From the NCBI GenBank assembly GCA_016110215.1, contig JADWQD010000009.1, positions 1,800,093 through 1,864,092 of the forward strand: 64,000 nucleotides of DNA. Reading direction: 5' to 3'. Below the pieces are notes generated by a model. That model was not told the DNA's origin and did no database searches. It saw only the letters and a list, made by a program, of their open reading frames with translations. Positions within the stretch are counted from its first letter, which is position 1. The number at the start of each line of letters is the position of its first letter. Made by a program: the position numbers and the translations under genes. This document shows, piece by piece, positions 43,822-54,466 of this stretch. This stretch comes from Capronia americana. Lineage: Eukaryota; Ascomycota; Eurotiomycetes; Chaetothyriales; Herpotrichiellaceae.

Positions 43822-44375
43822 GAGTATGTCATCAGAACAAGACATTCGATGCAGCTTCTGGCCACTGTGGTAGGGGGGTGCAACTGTACCAACACATGAA
43901 CCAGTGTGTGTATTAGAAGGCTTCGGAGTCTTTTCACCCGGTGTATTACAAAATGCTGGGAATGACAAGGATTTTTATCTTGCAACCGAAGCTGTGTCTC
44001 ACAGCCTTCCCTACTTCTTTCTTCAATGTCCTGGACGACGCAGAAACCATCAGCAGATTTCAGGCGCCCGGTACCGTGTTCGACCGGGGTTCACCGTCTG
44101 TAAACCACTTCTTGCTACAAGCCCAGCTTCGCCGATGCCGTTGCCGTCTGCAGCATGGGTAAGGTAGTCCACCTATTCTATAGTAAGTAGGGTTGATTCG
44201 TAATCGGTGAGGTAGTACACCCATTTCATAGTAGGGTTGATTCGTGATCTACAATCCGAGTATATATGCTCTTCCATGACTCTAGATCCGCCATGAAGAC
44301 GTGACCTCCTCGAAACCGTATCAAGCAGTGTGAGCATCCCTTGTCCGCGCAAAGCATACAACAAGCACAGTCACC
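43822..44375. other. Intergenic region with direct repeat
   Basis: Between PRE2 and the GFA gene, both plus. Contains the imperfect direct repeat at 44163-44249 and otherwise nothing recognisable. Confidence 0.45.
44163..44249. repeat. Imperfect tandem direct repeat, about 40 bp x 2
   Basis: Copy 1 (44163-44205) and copy 2 (44211-44249) both start GGTAGT and share AGGGTTGATTCGT near their ends. They differ by a 4-nt gap and a few substitutions. It lies about 130-210 nt upstream of the GFA gene start. A recent duplication or paired regulatory sites are both possible. Confidence 0.65.
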
Positions 44376-44931
44376 ATGGCTCATGGCAGCTGTCTCTGCG
44401 GCAAAGTCACCTATGAAGCTGTGATCCCTGTCGACGCCTCAGGAAAGGTACAGTCCCACTCGAACATAACATATCTGTACACCCGGAGCCCCAGACATGT
44501 TAACGCCCCAGACAGCGTCGTGAAATACACCTCTGCCATTGCCGCATGTGCCGCAAGATCACGAGCGCGTACACCAGCGCCAACCTGGACATCCCGGCGT
44601 CGGCCTTCCACCTGACATCAGGTGAATTGAAGCGCGTGAGAACGACGCACAAGGACGACGGATTTGAGTTCAGCATCCTCTTCTGTCCGGACTGCGGCAG
44701 TTCGATCTACGCGGAGCCGCATATCGAAGGGTGGAAAGACGTTGTCATCATCCAGGTGAGTGAGTTGTGGTTCCGCGGCTTTGCACCACAGCTTATAGAC
44801 CACCCTAGGCGGGCACTTTGGACGATCCCGTCGAGATCCTGGAGGCGAGGCCGTCCGCGGAGTTGAATACAAAGCGTAGGATGCCGTGGATTGCAAAGGT
44901 CGAGGGAGCGGAGCAGAAGGAGGGATACTAG
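44376..44931 (+). CDS. GFA (CENP-V/Gfa-like) domain protein
   Basis: Three exons, 44376-44447, 44516-44755 and 44809-44931, join in frame to 144 aa. Members bind one or two zinc ions through Cys clusters named after the glutathione-dependent formaldehyde-activating enzyme. The ligands are present: GSCLCGKV (residues 5-12), LCHCRMCRK (about 29-37), and LFCPDCGSSIY (about 77-87) followed by GTLDDP. The acceptor at 44514-44515 was chosen because only it restores CHCRMC in frame. Most fungal members are small cytosolic proteins of unknown reaction, and evidence for true formaldehyde activity is weak even in bacteria. It is a single-domain protein of usual size, without signal peptide. Confidence 0.9.
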
Positions 44932-45538
44932 GGACAAGCCTCAGAAGCATTTACATCGATCCATGCCGTTCCTACTCCGTTGAATCGGTCCTATATGCCG
45001 ACTTTCCAGGTGTTGTTCACACGTAGGAGCCAGATGACCAGTACATTTCTTCGTTGAGACGCGTCGACAACATCCTTACGCCTGCATCGACAGATGCTCC
45101 ACCTCAGAAGAAACAGTGAAAATCCCGAACCAAGACGAAGTCTACCTTTTTGGATTGAGCTTGTGCGAAATGGCGTTCGCTGGCGATTGATTACATTTGC
45201 TTCAGAGGCATGATCAATTACGCCTTCCCTGCCAGTTCTATGTACAAGTACAAATTGGATATCTCAAGCTCCTCGCTGAAAGCGGGCTCAGCTCACTTGA
45301 GCCTCCAAGCATCGTTGCAGACCGCGCTTGTCCCCAGTAGAATTGCAATGAACCTTTCGATGATGATCCTTTGAACGCCATACCTTGCGATTTGCAGACC
45401 AGACATGAACGAACTTCTTCGGAAATGGCCGGTTGGTTTCTCACCTGTCATCCCCGACGTACCTATGGAGACGTGATGGCAGCAGGATCTGGTGGACTGA
45501 GATGAGCACCAGATTTCTTCAAACATGGAAGGTGATGC
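44932..45538. other. Convergent intergenic region, no gene seen
   Basis: 3' sides of the GFA gene (+) and FKBP gene (-). Short frames without motifs. Confidence 0.4.
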
Positions 45539-47191
45539 TCATTTCACGGCCAGACACTTGATGTCGAAAGTCAACTTGCTGTTCTTGGGAATGCCAGGCA
45601 GAGCCTTGTTGCCGTACGCCAGGTGAGCTGGAATGATCAACCTTCGCTCACCACCGACCTGGATGCCCTGGAGACCGAGGTCCCATCCTTTGATAACCTC
45701 ACCAGCACCGAGTTTGAAGCTGAAAGGTTTGCCGGACTTGTTGCTGTCGAAGACGGAGCCATTGTCGAGCTTGCCGATGTACCGCATCTCCAAGCGGCTG
45801 CCCTTCTTTGCCGCTGGACCACTCCCAACTTTGCGGTCGTCGACGGTGACGCCTTGGACGTCTCTCACACCAAGCGAGGCAGCCTTCTCTTTGCTGTCGG
45901 ACTTGGTGGGAGGAGTAGCGGATGGAGTTGGGCCTTGCACGAGATTCTTTGCAAATTGGACTTTCTTCTCCGAGTCCCCATTGGTCTGGGCTGCTTCCTT
46001 TTTCCCCTCAGGAGTGCTGGCATCAACGGCAACCGCTTCCCCGTCGTTCTTCTTGAGCTTCTTGAGGCGCTTCTTCTCGGCTTTACTGAGCTTCTTCGTT
46101 GCTTCGCCGTTAGTAGTGGCAGCTGCGGTGGGTCCGAGCTTATCTTCCTTCTTGAGAGATTTGGCCATAATGGCGTCGAGATTATCTCCCTCGTCTTCCT
46201 CTTCATCTTCGGCGGGGCGCTTGTTCTTGCCCTTACCGGTGCCCTTGACAGTTTTGGGTGCTTCATCCTCCTCAGAGTCGACTTCGGCGATGCGGGGGTC
46301 CACGAGGTCGTCAAGGGCGTCGGACTCTTCGTCAGCATCTTCAAGGGCATCGAGCTCGTCCTCATCAGGCGACAGATCGTAGTCCTCTTCCTCTTCTTCG
46401 TCGTCGTACAAGGAAGCAGAGCCATCATCTTGAGGGATAACATAGTTGCCAGTGAGGTGGACGGTGTGGGTACCAGAGACTTTGAAGAAGACCTTTTCGC
46501 CCTGACCGACGACAAAGTCGAGGGTTTGCTGGTAGTTCTGCGTATATTAGCATGCAATTTCTAGGTCGAGAGGCGAATGCCATACCTTCTCGGGGTCAAG
46601 GGTGCAGACAACAACCTCGTCCATCTCGAGGGACTCGTCGTCCGAATCATCCTCATCATCGGCATCCTCTTCACCATCCAAAGCCTTCCCTTTGCCCTTA
46701 GCATACTTCATGATCTTGGCCAGCTGGGCGATGGCTTCCGCATCATCGTCGTCATCGTCATCGTCCTCGTCATCTTCGTCTTCCATGTCCGCATCCTCAT
46801 CCTCAGTCTTGGATTTGGATTTGGACTTTTTCTCGCTGGGACCGCCGTTGATCTCCTCGTCCTCGTCGTCCTCGTCTTCAAGGTCCTCGAGATCGAAGTC
46901 TTCGTCATCCGAGTCATCTTCATCATCATCGAGCATATCATCGGGGACACGGATCATCTTAAGGGTTGCTCGAGGCGGATGCTTGTCCTCGGGATCTATG
47001 ACCGGTTCTGCGCTTGGGTCGATTGCAGCCATCGTCACACGGAACTTTAGCAAAGTTAATATGAGCCCATCCGTAAATTAGAAGCCAAATGCGAGTCTCA
47101 CCATAGCTGCAAACTTGGGCACGGCAGGAAGCATGATGTCGCCCGGAGGGACTCGCATGGCGTAGACCGCCACAGGCTGGATACCAGACAT
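45539..47191 (-). CDS. FPR4: Nucleolar FKBP-type peptidyl-prolyl isomerase
   Basis: Three exons, 47191-47102, 47044-46586 and 46537-45539, join in frame to 515 aa. Layout of the Fpr3/Fpr4 family: a nucleoplasmin-like N-terminal segment (MSGIQPVAVYAMRVPPGD, FRVTMAAIDPSAEP, ATLKMIRVP, VVCTLDPEK, NYQQTLDFVV, VSGTHTVHLTGNYV); two long Asp/Glu tracts (about residues 60-160 and 210-290) separated by Lys-rich KKSKSKSK-type patches; and a C-terminal FKBP domain (about 405-515) with GSRLEMRYIGKL, SFKLGAGEVIKGWDLGLQGIQVGGERRL, IPAHLAYG and KLTFDIKCLAV. The drug- and proline-pocket Trp, Ile and Tyr are kept. Fpr3/4 act as histone chaperones and proline isomerases on histone H3 tails in the nucleolus. 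FPR3 versus FPR4 cannot be told apart. Divergent from REV1. Confidence 0.94.
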
Positions 47192-47597
47192 GTTGACAGG
47201 ATCAGCGAGTCCTAGAATAGAAAGACGAAAGTTCAGGAATAGAGACTGCGATCCTTTGAGAAGATCGCGGTGGGTAAGAATGCGACGTTCAAAGTGTCCT
47301 CGTATGAGTAGTCGACGAAGCCCAAGAATTGCAAGAAAAAAATGTGAAATCTCGATTTATTTTCAAGGGCTGGAGGCTTGCTACCTCCGCAACGGGCTTA
47401 TCGATAAGCGTTAGAGTTTTGAAGGTGGGCCGTGCTGCCTGCGTCTCTGCAAAGTGCCGAGTCGCGACCATGACGCGCCACAGTCACTCGCCTCTCCTTC
47501 ACTCACATTGTGCATCCATCCATCCAGGTTGACGGCAACTCCACGTGTGGGCTGATGGACATGTCCTTGTTGCGATCATGATGCTGCCTACGCGGCC
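47192..47597. promoter_or_regulatory. Divergent promoter region FPR4 / REV1
   Basis: 406 nt between head-to-head starts. No further gene seen. Confidence 0.5.
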
Positions 47598-50500
47598 ATG
47601 GGCTCCCGACTAGAAACGAATTCCAGCTTGGTGCGAAAGCGCATCGAGAGCCACACCTTCAGCGACGAGCAGGGCGAAGAATATGAAGGCTCAAAGTTCG
47701 GCGGGTTTGCCGACTATATGCGGAGGAAGAAGATCAAGCTGCAGAACCTGGATGTCGAAATACGCGCCAACTCGCCAGGCAGGCCTCCTATATTCCGCGG
47801 TGTCGTTGTCCATGTCAATGGCTATACGCAGCCTCCCTTGAGCGACCTACACAACCTTGTCGTAAGTCATGGCGGCGGCTTTCTCCAATACCTTGACGCA
47901 AAGACTGCTGCTACGCACGTCATTGCAAGCCATCTCACGCCGAAGAAAACGGTTGAGTTTGGCAAATACCGCGTCGTCAGGCCGGCTTGGGTAGTCGATA
48001 GTGTCAAGGCAGGAAAACTATTGCCCTGGGATGCGTACAGGCTGGTCGACGAAGGCGTCACGCAGAAGGTGCTGGGCTTCGAGAGTGGCAATATTATCAG
48101 TCAGGCAGGCAGCCACCGTGGAAGCTACAAAGACCACTCTGAAGCCAGTTGGTATGCTTCGCAACTGCGTCAAAACCAACAGGATCAGACTCCTTCATCT
48201 GCTGACGCTTCGGAGCCAAACAAGGGTGGTGACGGTGGCTCCAGTGAAAAGTCTGCTACTAACGCGATTTTTGATACGTCTGAAGTCCCCAGAGATGGCT
48301 TGACACAAGTACAAAATCCCGTGCTTGAGCCTCATCCGCTCGGCCCCGAGTCAAGAGACGCACTCAAGCCCGGAAAGCGCGAGCTTACAGCCGAAGAACA
48401 CAACTTGATTCTGCTCTCCAACCCACATATGGCTAAATCCAGCACTGCAAATCCCGACTTCATCAATCAATACTACCGTGAATCTAGGTTACACCATTTG
48501 TCAACCTGGAAAGCCGAACTGAAAGCGCAGATGCAGGCACGCGCCCAGGAGAAACTGTCCTCGCAAAAAGTGAAGCCGAAAAGAGCGCCAGGGGCAAGAC
48601 GATACATCATGCACGTGGACTTTGATAGCTTCTTCGCCGCAGTGTCTCTGCAAAAGCACCCGCAGTTGGTCGACAAACCCGTAGTCATCGCACATGGGAG
48701 CGGGCCTGGGTCAGAGATTGCAAGCTGCAATTATCCTGCTAGAAAGTACGGTATCAAGAATGGCATGTGGATGAAGGCTGCAATCAGCCTATGCGCGGAC
48801 GTCAAGGTCCTCCCGTACGACTACAGTGCGTACGAAGAAGCCAGCCGCCAATTCTATGACTGCATCCTTGCGATTGATGGTGTGGTACAGAGCATCAGCA
48901 TTGACGAGGCTCTTCTCGATGTCAGCGAGCAGTGCCTCAAGGTTGGCGGATCCGATGGCAAGGGAATCTCGGAAGGCTCCTTATATCGCGAACAAGAGCA
49001 CGTTCAGCGTTTAGCTCAAGACTTGCGTGCTGCTGTGAAGGAGAAAACTGGCTGCGATGCCTCCGTCGGAATTGGTGGCAACATATTACTGGCCAAGGTG
49101 GCATTACGGAAAGCGAAACCCGCTGGACAACACTTCATCAAGCCAGATGACGTCCTGGAATTCATTGGCGAGTTGACTGTCACCGACTTACCTGGCGTCG
49201 CATGGAGTATTGGTAACAAACTTGAAGAAATTGGAGTCAAGTTTGTCAAAGATATCAGGTTGTTGACAAGAGAGAAGCTCATCAACACCCTAGGCCCGAA
49301 AACTGGCGAGAAGATATGGGAATACTCTCGTGGCATTGACAAGCAAGCGGTGGGCGATCAAGTTGTCCGCAAGTCGGTCTCGGCAGAGATCAATTGGGGG
49401 ATTCGATTCGTCAACCAACAGCAAGCGGAAGAATTTGTCCAAAGCCTGTCTGACGAGCTGTCACGGCGTCTACTCGAGCAGTTGGTCAGGGGGAGACAGC
49501 TGACCATGAAGATCATGCGAAAAGCCGCAGATGCTGGTCTGGATCCTCCAAAGAATCTTGGACACGGCAAGTGCGACACGTTCAACAAAAGTGTGGTTCT
49601 AGGGGTTGCCACGAATGAAGGAGCAGTGATCGGAAAAGAAGCAATCTCCATCTTGCGTAGCTACAATTTTCCTCCCGGAGAGCTCCGTGGGCTGGGGGTG
49701 CAGATGCAGAAACTAGAGCCCTTGAAGCCATCTACCGCCGGCACTGGCGGTTTCATGGATGGCAGTCAGCGGAGGTTACAGTTCAAGAAGCCAGAGACCC
49801 AAGCACCAACATCCCCAGTGCCCTCAGAACAAGCCAAAGTGCCTTCTGCCCGCACACCGAGACTCAAGGACGCCGTTGACCCGATTGAGGAGGTTCCTAC
49901 ACCAGAGAAGCCGAAGGCCAGCACGGCCATTTTAGGTGCCGCCGATGCCAATCCCACATTGGAGGAAGATGATGCTATCCAGAAGCCTCTCAATGTGACT
50001 GGGACCCAGTTCATCCTTCCGTCGCAAATTGACCCGGCGGTATTGGCCGAATTACCCGCAGATATCAGGAACAAACTCGCTCCCAAACAGAAGAGTATAC
50101 TCGACATCATGAACAAGTCTGTTCGATCTGCCTCTCCTTCGGATGAGCCTCTGTCACGCCCGGTCTCTCCGTATCTCAACGACAACGAAGCTGCACTGCC
50201 GAACCAGAGTCAACTTGATCCTGAGATTCTGGCTGCTCTTCCCGCAGATGTGAGGGAGGAAATATTGGCCCAGTACAAACAAAAGGAGAGGAGCAGCAGA
50301 ACACATACGCATCAAAATCTACTTCCACAGTCACCCCAAAAGTCCAGGACTCTCGGTGTGTCGAAGAAATCAGTCGTGACTCCAACCAAGAAGCGGAAGA
50401 CTACCTCATTGTTCAGCAAGGCAAGGTCAAAGCAAGCTGCGGACTCGTCCTCTACACTCATACAGTCGAACTTTGGGCCCGTCTCGAGATCATGTGGGGC

Positions 50501-51050
50501 CGAACCACTGGCTAATGCCTACGAGGAGATATCGGAATCCCTGCTTGATGAGCTTCCCAGCGACATTCGAGCGGAAATCATCGCAGAGCAGAAAAGGACC
50601 CGTATGGAAGCCAGATCGGGGCTATCTTTCCACCAAGGTAAAAGATTGAAGGTCACGGCTCAAGCAGACGCCGTTGCCCGGGGTCAACAAAAGCTACAGC
50701 TATCAAAGCTGCCTGAGAAGCCCACGTTCACTTCTCAAAAACTGAGCTCTCTGCCCGAGCTGAGAGATGCGATCTCGGCTTGGCTAAGAGAGTTCTCTGT
50801 CGATGGCGAAGGCCCCGATCCGGAAGATGTGACTGCACTCTCCGAGTACTTGCGCAAAGTCGTGTCTATCGAGCGGGATATGTCCAAGGCTGTTGCTGTA
50901 GTAAACTGGCTTGGAATGATCTTAGACTACGAGAACTTTGGCGCCGAAGACACCCGGGTGGCCTGGGAGAAGGCACTTGGCGTGCTGAAGAGGGATGTGC
51001 AAAATGCAGTGATTGAGAGAGGCCTTCCTCGTGTCGTATTCGACTGCTGA
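47598..51050 (+). CDS. REV1: DNA repair protein Rev1 (Y-family dCMP transferase)
   Basis: Single exon, 1150 aa. Rev1 inserts dCMP opposite abasic sites and scaffolds translesion synthesis with polymerase zeta. Domains: BRCT at about residues 64-150 (FRGVVVHVNGY, SHGGGFLQYL, RPAWVVDSV); Y-family catalytic core from about 333 with YIMHVDFDSFFAAV (metal-binding Asp), IASCNYPARKYGIKNGMW, and SISIDEALLDVS (the SxDE metal pair); little finger through about 690; and a conserved C-terminal Rev1 domain at about 1045-1140. Three LP-centred ubiquitin-binding-motif-like repeats occur at about 811, 871 and 979 (VLAELPADIRNKL, ILAALPADVREEIL, LLDELPSDIRAEII), one more than the usual two. The start MGSRLETNSSLVRKRIESHTF is close to other Pezizomycotina orthologues. 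Nuclear. Confidence 0.96.
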   Translation: MGSRLETNSSLVRKRIESHTFSDEQGEEYEGSKFGGFADYMRRKKIKLQNLDVEIRANSPGRPPIFRGVVVHVNGYTQPPLSDLHNLVVSHGGGFLQYLDAKTAATHVIASHLTPKKTVEFGKYRVVRPAWVVDSVKAGKLLPWDAYRLVDEGVTQKVLGFESGNIISQAGSHRGSYKDHSEASWYASQLRQNQQDQTPSSADASEPNKGGDGGSSEKSATNAIFDTSEVPRDGLTQVQNPVLEPHPLGPESRDALKPGKRELTAEEHNLILLSNPHMAKSSTANPDFINQYYRESRLHHLSTWKAELKAQMQARAQEKLSSQKVKPKRAPGARRYIMHVDFDSFFAAVSLQKHPQLVDKPVVIAHGSGPGSEIASCNYPARKYGIKNGMWMKAAISLCADVKVLPYDYSAYEEASRQFYDCILAIDGVVQSISIDEALLDVSEQCLKVGGSDGKGISEGSLYREQEHVQRLAQDLRAAVKEKTGCDASVGIGGNILLAKVALRKAKPAGQHFIKPDDVLEFIGELTVTDLPGVAWSIGNKLEEIGVKFVKDIRLLTREKLINTLGPKTGEKIWEYSRGIDKQAVGDQVVRKSVSAEINWGIRFVNQQQAEEFVQSLSDELSRRLLEQLVRGRQLTMKIMRKAADAGLDPPKNLGHGKCDTFNKSVVLGVATNEGAVIGKEAISILRSYNFPPGELRGLGVQMQKLEPLKPSTAGTGGFMDGSQRRLQFKKPETQAPTSPVPSEQAKVPSARTPRLKDAVDPIEEVPTPEKPKASTAILGAADANPTLEEDDAIQKPLNVTGTQFILPSQIDPAVLAELPADIRNKLAPKQKSILDIMNKSVRSASPSDEPLSRPVSPYLNDNEAALPNQSQLDPEILAALPADVREEILAQYKQKERSSRTHTHQNLLPQSPQKSRTLGVSKKSVVTPTKKRKTTSLFSKARSKQAADSSSTLIQSNFGPVSRSCGAEPLANAYEEISESLLDELPSDIRAEIIAEQKRTRMEARSGLSFHQGKRLKVTAQADAVARGQQKLQLSKLPEKPTFTSQKLSSLPELRDAISAWLREFSVDGEGPDPEDVTALSEYLRKVVSIERDMSKAVAVVNWLGMILDYENFGAEDTRVAWEKALGVLKRDVQNAVIERGLPRVVFDC

Positions 51051-51355
51051 ATGAAGGGCAGCATGCCTCAATTCCAGCCTTCGTGGAGGTCCATCGCTCC
51101 TGCACATGCTGACTTGACCGCGCCTGCCTTCCCTTCACCTCTTGCTCGCCACACCAAGGCAGGTGTGCGTGCGCTCGTCTGGGTTCGCTTGTTCTCTAGA
51201 AGCCCATCGTGTTCCCCTCGCTTTCTTCGTCCCACAATTAGCATCATCAGCAACTCTCACTTCGTCTTCACTTACAGTTCATTGCTACGCCATGCATGCA
51301 TAACGTCGCAAGGACTCCTGACTCGTTTCCAAGTCATCCCACCTCCACCGACGCA
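51051..51355. promoter_or_regulatory. 5' region of the NDR-type kinase
   Basis: Pyrimidine-rich leader between REV1 and the kinase. An alternative in-frame ATG at 51296 would add 20 residues (MHNVARTPDS...). I prefer 51356 because MTFPPAWSRKRRPSD begins the more conserved-looking N-terminus. Confidence 0.45.
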
Positions 51356-54300
51356 ATGACATTCCCTCCTGCCTGGAGTCGAAAGCGGCGACCCTCAGAC
51401 CTCTCTCAGCCTCCTTCGACCTTCGCCCGCTCGTTCAACCCGCGAATCCCCAAGAAATCAAAGCTGAATCATGTCTTTGACGGCACGGGCTCGCCCTCAG
51501 TTGACTCGACCGGCACTGGACAATCGAAGCTCAGCGTGAAAGAACAGCTCAAGAAGAGGGTCAAGGCAATGTTGAGCATGGGTGAAAGAAGCAGTGTTCA
51601 GCACCACATTGATGCTATGTATTCTTTGTCACAAGGCACCCAGTCTGCGTACATGCTTGCCAATGGCTCCAACACGACGACCGTGCACCAACCATTAAAG
51701 ATCCGCCTGACAGCGATGCCCGATGTCCAAGAGGGCGATCAAGATGCCACGTCAGTGTCAGATCTCATCAAAAGTGCCCCGGTGACTCCTGGTATGGACG
51801 GGCGACTTGGGGACGACGAGTACAACTTCTCCGACTCCCTCGATGCTAGCAAGCGGAGCCAGTCTGCCCCAGGGCTGCAGCGCCGCGTGAGTCAAAGGTT
51901 TCGTCAAGCATTCGGCAATGGAAATTGCACCGTGGTAAAGAGACCCAACGTGCGATCTAGGCCTAGCGTACAGACACTGGCAATGGAGTCTGCAGCAGCA
52001 ACATCGATGCAGCTTTCGCCGACACCATCTACCATCAACAGTGGCAACAGCTTCTGGGGAACTCATACTAACGCCTCGACTCCACGGACCTCTGATCCGT
52101 CAACGCCACGGTCCGTCGTTCATCATGATAGCATGGACTCATTCGACATTGAGAGGCGTATGATCATGACAGAAAGTCGACTGTTGACTCCAATTCCGGA
52201 GACCACCAGTCTTCCCGTCCTCACTATCAAGACGGTCGAAGCCGCCGCCACTGCTAAGATGTACTTGGAGCTACAATTTAACTCCTTGTTGAATGACCAA
52301 CCAATCAGGAAACTTCGCCAACGGGACCTAGACAAGTTGTTGAGAGAGCGTCACCTGCCTCCCGAGAGTCAAGATCGAGCTCGAAGAGCCTGGGAAAAGG
52401 CTGAGAGTCAGAACCTCCGTCAACTCCGCGTCCTCAAGAACACAACGAACCAAGCCAGGGCAAGTCGGGGCATTAGTCCTGGTGGCTTCAACACCATCAG
52501 CGTCCTCGGCAAAGGTAGCTTCGGGATTGTTCGACTTGTTAAAGGTCCCGGGGGTAAAGAGGAAGCCGGAGCTGCTGAGGGGAAGCTCGCAGGAAAGTTG
52601 CCTGCCAACAAGGCCTCACGTCCAAATCTGAAGTCCTCATTTTTGAACAGGCGAAGAAGTTGCACCCAGACAAAGATGGAGGTTTACGCAATGAAAGTTA
52701 TCCGCAAGTCCGACATGGTCCGGAACGGCCAAGAAGGACATCTACGGGCAGAGCGTGATTTTCTTGTGGCGGCAGAAGGCTCCAGATGGATCATTCCGTT
52801 GATTGCTGCCTTCCAGGATCGAAAACACTTGTATCTCGTCATGGAGTACTGTATCGGAGGTGATTTCCTAGGATTACTGATCCGAAAGAACGTTCTCAGC
52901 GAAGACACGACAAAATGGTACATCGCCGAGATGATTCTTTGCGTCGAGGAAGCCCATCGCATGAAATGGATTCACCGTGATGTGAAGCCTGACAATTTTC
53001 TCATTGCTTGGGACGGTCATCTAAAGATTTCCGACTTCGGCCTTGCGTTCGATGGGGAATGGTCACACGATCAACGATTCTATCACGAAAACAGACAATC
53101 ACTACTGGAGCTGTTGGGTATCAACATCGATGGCGACGAGCAGGACAAGCAAGAGAAGCAATCGCAGCCACAACATGCTGGGAAGAGACGTGGCAAGGAG
53201 GATTCCATGACTAAAGAGGATCCTGCAATTGGGGAGCCCATCTTGGACTTCCGCAACCGGTGTCAGCGTCGCAAACTGGCCCGGTCTGTCGTTGGCACTT
53301 CGCAATACATGGCTCCCGAGGTCATTCGTGGCGATATGTACGACGGGCGGTGCGACTAGTGGAGCATCGCCATTATCATGTATGAATGTCTCTATGGTTA
53401 CACGCCGTTCGCCTGCGACGACCGCCACCAAACCAAGCTGAAAATCCTTTCACACAAGAAAACGCTCATCTTTCCCCAGCCACAGGACATACCAGAACCG
53501 AGCATCGAAGCCTTGGATCTTATGATGTCGATCCTCGTGGAGAAGGAGAAACGTCTGTGCAGCCGCCAGTACGAGCTGAACGACTATAGTAGGAAGATCC
53601 AGGGCGGCAGAGTAATTCGCCAGGACGCAGACAAGCATCATCAGGACTACCAAGGGAATTTTGTTTACGACGGAGACGCGGAAGATATCAAGCGCCACGC
53701 ATTCTTCCGAGGAGTTGATTGGGAGACCATGCACCTACGACGACCGCCCTATATTCCACGCGTCAAAGGCTGGGAAGACACCAAATACTTCCAGGAAGAG
53801 GAGCCAATCTCCGACGTGGATACGGCGACTACCGTGGAAGAAGCCGATCCGGATGCCGGCATTGAAAATGCGGTTCAGCCATCGAAGAGCAAATCCACTC
53901 AAGCCAGTCAACATCAACAAGAAGGACAGCACATTGTTCCTTCGGCAGGCTTGAAGATGGCTCCGCCCCAAGACGTACCTGTACGGGATGCGGACCTTCA
54001 AGCTGTCAAAGGCTTGAAGAATCCCCTTATGCAGCCTCTCGCAAACGGCGCTCCGAGCACTGGAGCCACGCTTGTCGAAGCCGGTGCCCATGCTGACCCA
54101 CCCCCGGAGAATGCTGCGACGGGCAATGTCAAGCCGAAGCTGAGAAGGAAGGAAAAGAAGCGCCCAAGGGACATCATCTTGCGCGACCCCGTGGCAGGTC
54201 CGCCAGCCCTCGAGTTGCGGAAACTCGGGGCGTTCCTGGGTTACGAGTATCGTCAACCGCTTCTGACCAAGGAGATTGTTGAGCAGACACTGGCCGAAGA

Positions 54301-54466
54301 TTTCGCCAAGGCCAAATTCAAGGATTACCGGCCAGGCGGCGAAGGGCAGGATCTCGATTTCTCCTTCGAGAGGCGGGTGTACATGGATTCAGGAGGACAC
54401 ATGACGGCGCAACACAGGCCGGTCCAGCAGATGCTGAGATGTGAGCATAACTTCTTTGGAGTTTGA
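51356..54466 (+). CDS. NDR-family AGC Ser/Thr kinase with an in-frame TAG in the kinase domain
   Basis: A continuous frame of 1,037 codons interrupted only by TAG at 53357-53359 (codon 668). Kinase features before the stop: glycine loop LGKGSFGIVRLV, catalytic Lys in AMKVIRKSD, MEYCIGGDFLGLL, HRDVKPDNFL, DFGLAFDGEWSHD, an NDR-type activation-segment insert of about 80 residues, and VGTSQYMAPEVIRGDMYDGRCD. After the stop, in the same frame: WSIAIIMYECLYGYTPF, then the C-lobe and a polar tail. AGC kinases have CDWWS here, so the TAG replaces the first Trp. The remaining 369 codons are open and conserved-looking, so selection has apparently kept the frame. It belongs near fission yeast Ppk35-like NDR kinases and may correspond to Fusarium PUK1. 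Possibilities: A-to-I edited codon, readthrough, strain-specific nonsense allele, or sequence error. Without recoding the product would be a truncated kinase of 667 residues lacking part of the C-lobe. Confidence 0.8.
53329..53372 (+). promoter_or_regulatory. Predicted RNA stem-loop around the internal TAG
   Basis: A hairpin GGTGC (53349-53353) / GCATC (53364-53368) with one G-U pair closes a 10-nt loop that holds the TAG. A wider 7-bp perfect stem TGGCGAT (53329-53335) / ATCGCCA (53366-53372) encloses it. The two stems share ATC at 53366-53368, so they may compete. UAG in a hairpin loop with U before the A is the preferred context of fungal A-to-I mRNA editing. No folding program was run. 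Confidence 0.4.

Noticed and set aside
45623..46564. 313-codon plus-strand frame opposite the FKBP gene, and similar frames at 46577-47081
   Set aside because: It is the antisense of the acidic Asp/Glu-coding tracts, which leave Ser/Leu/Val-rich open frames on the other strand. The minus-strand FKBP is unmistakable.
51356..53359. Calling the kinase two separate genes split at 53359
   Set aside because: The downstream part starts in mid-domain, in the same frame, with no promoter space. One interrupted gene is the simpler reading.
53350..53360. A mini-intron removing the TAG in the kinase gene
   Set aside because: GTGCGACTAG would be only 10 nt, far below any spliceosomal minimum, and its removal would delete conserved residues and shift the frame.
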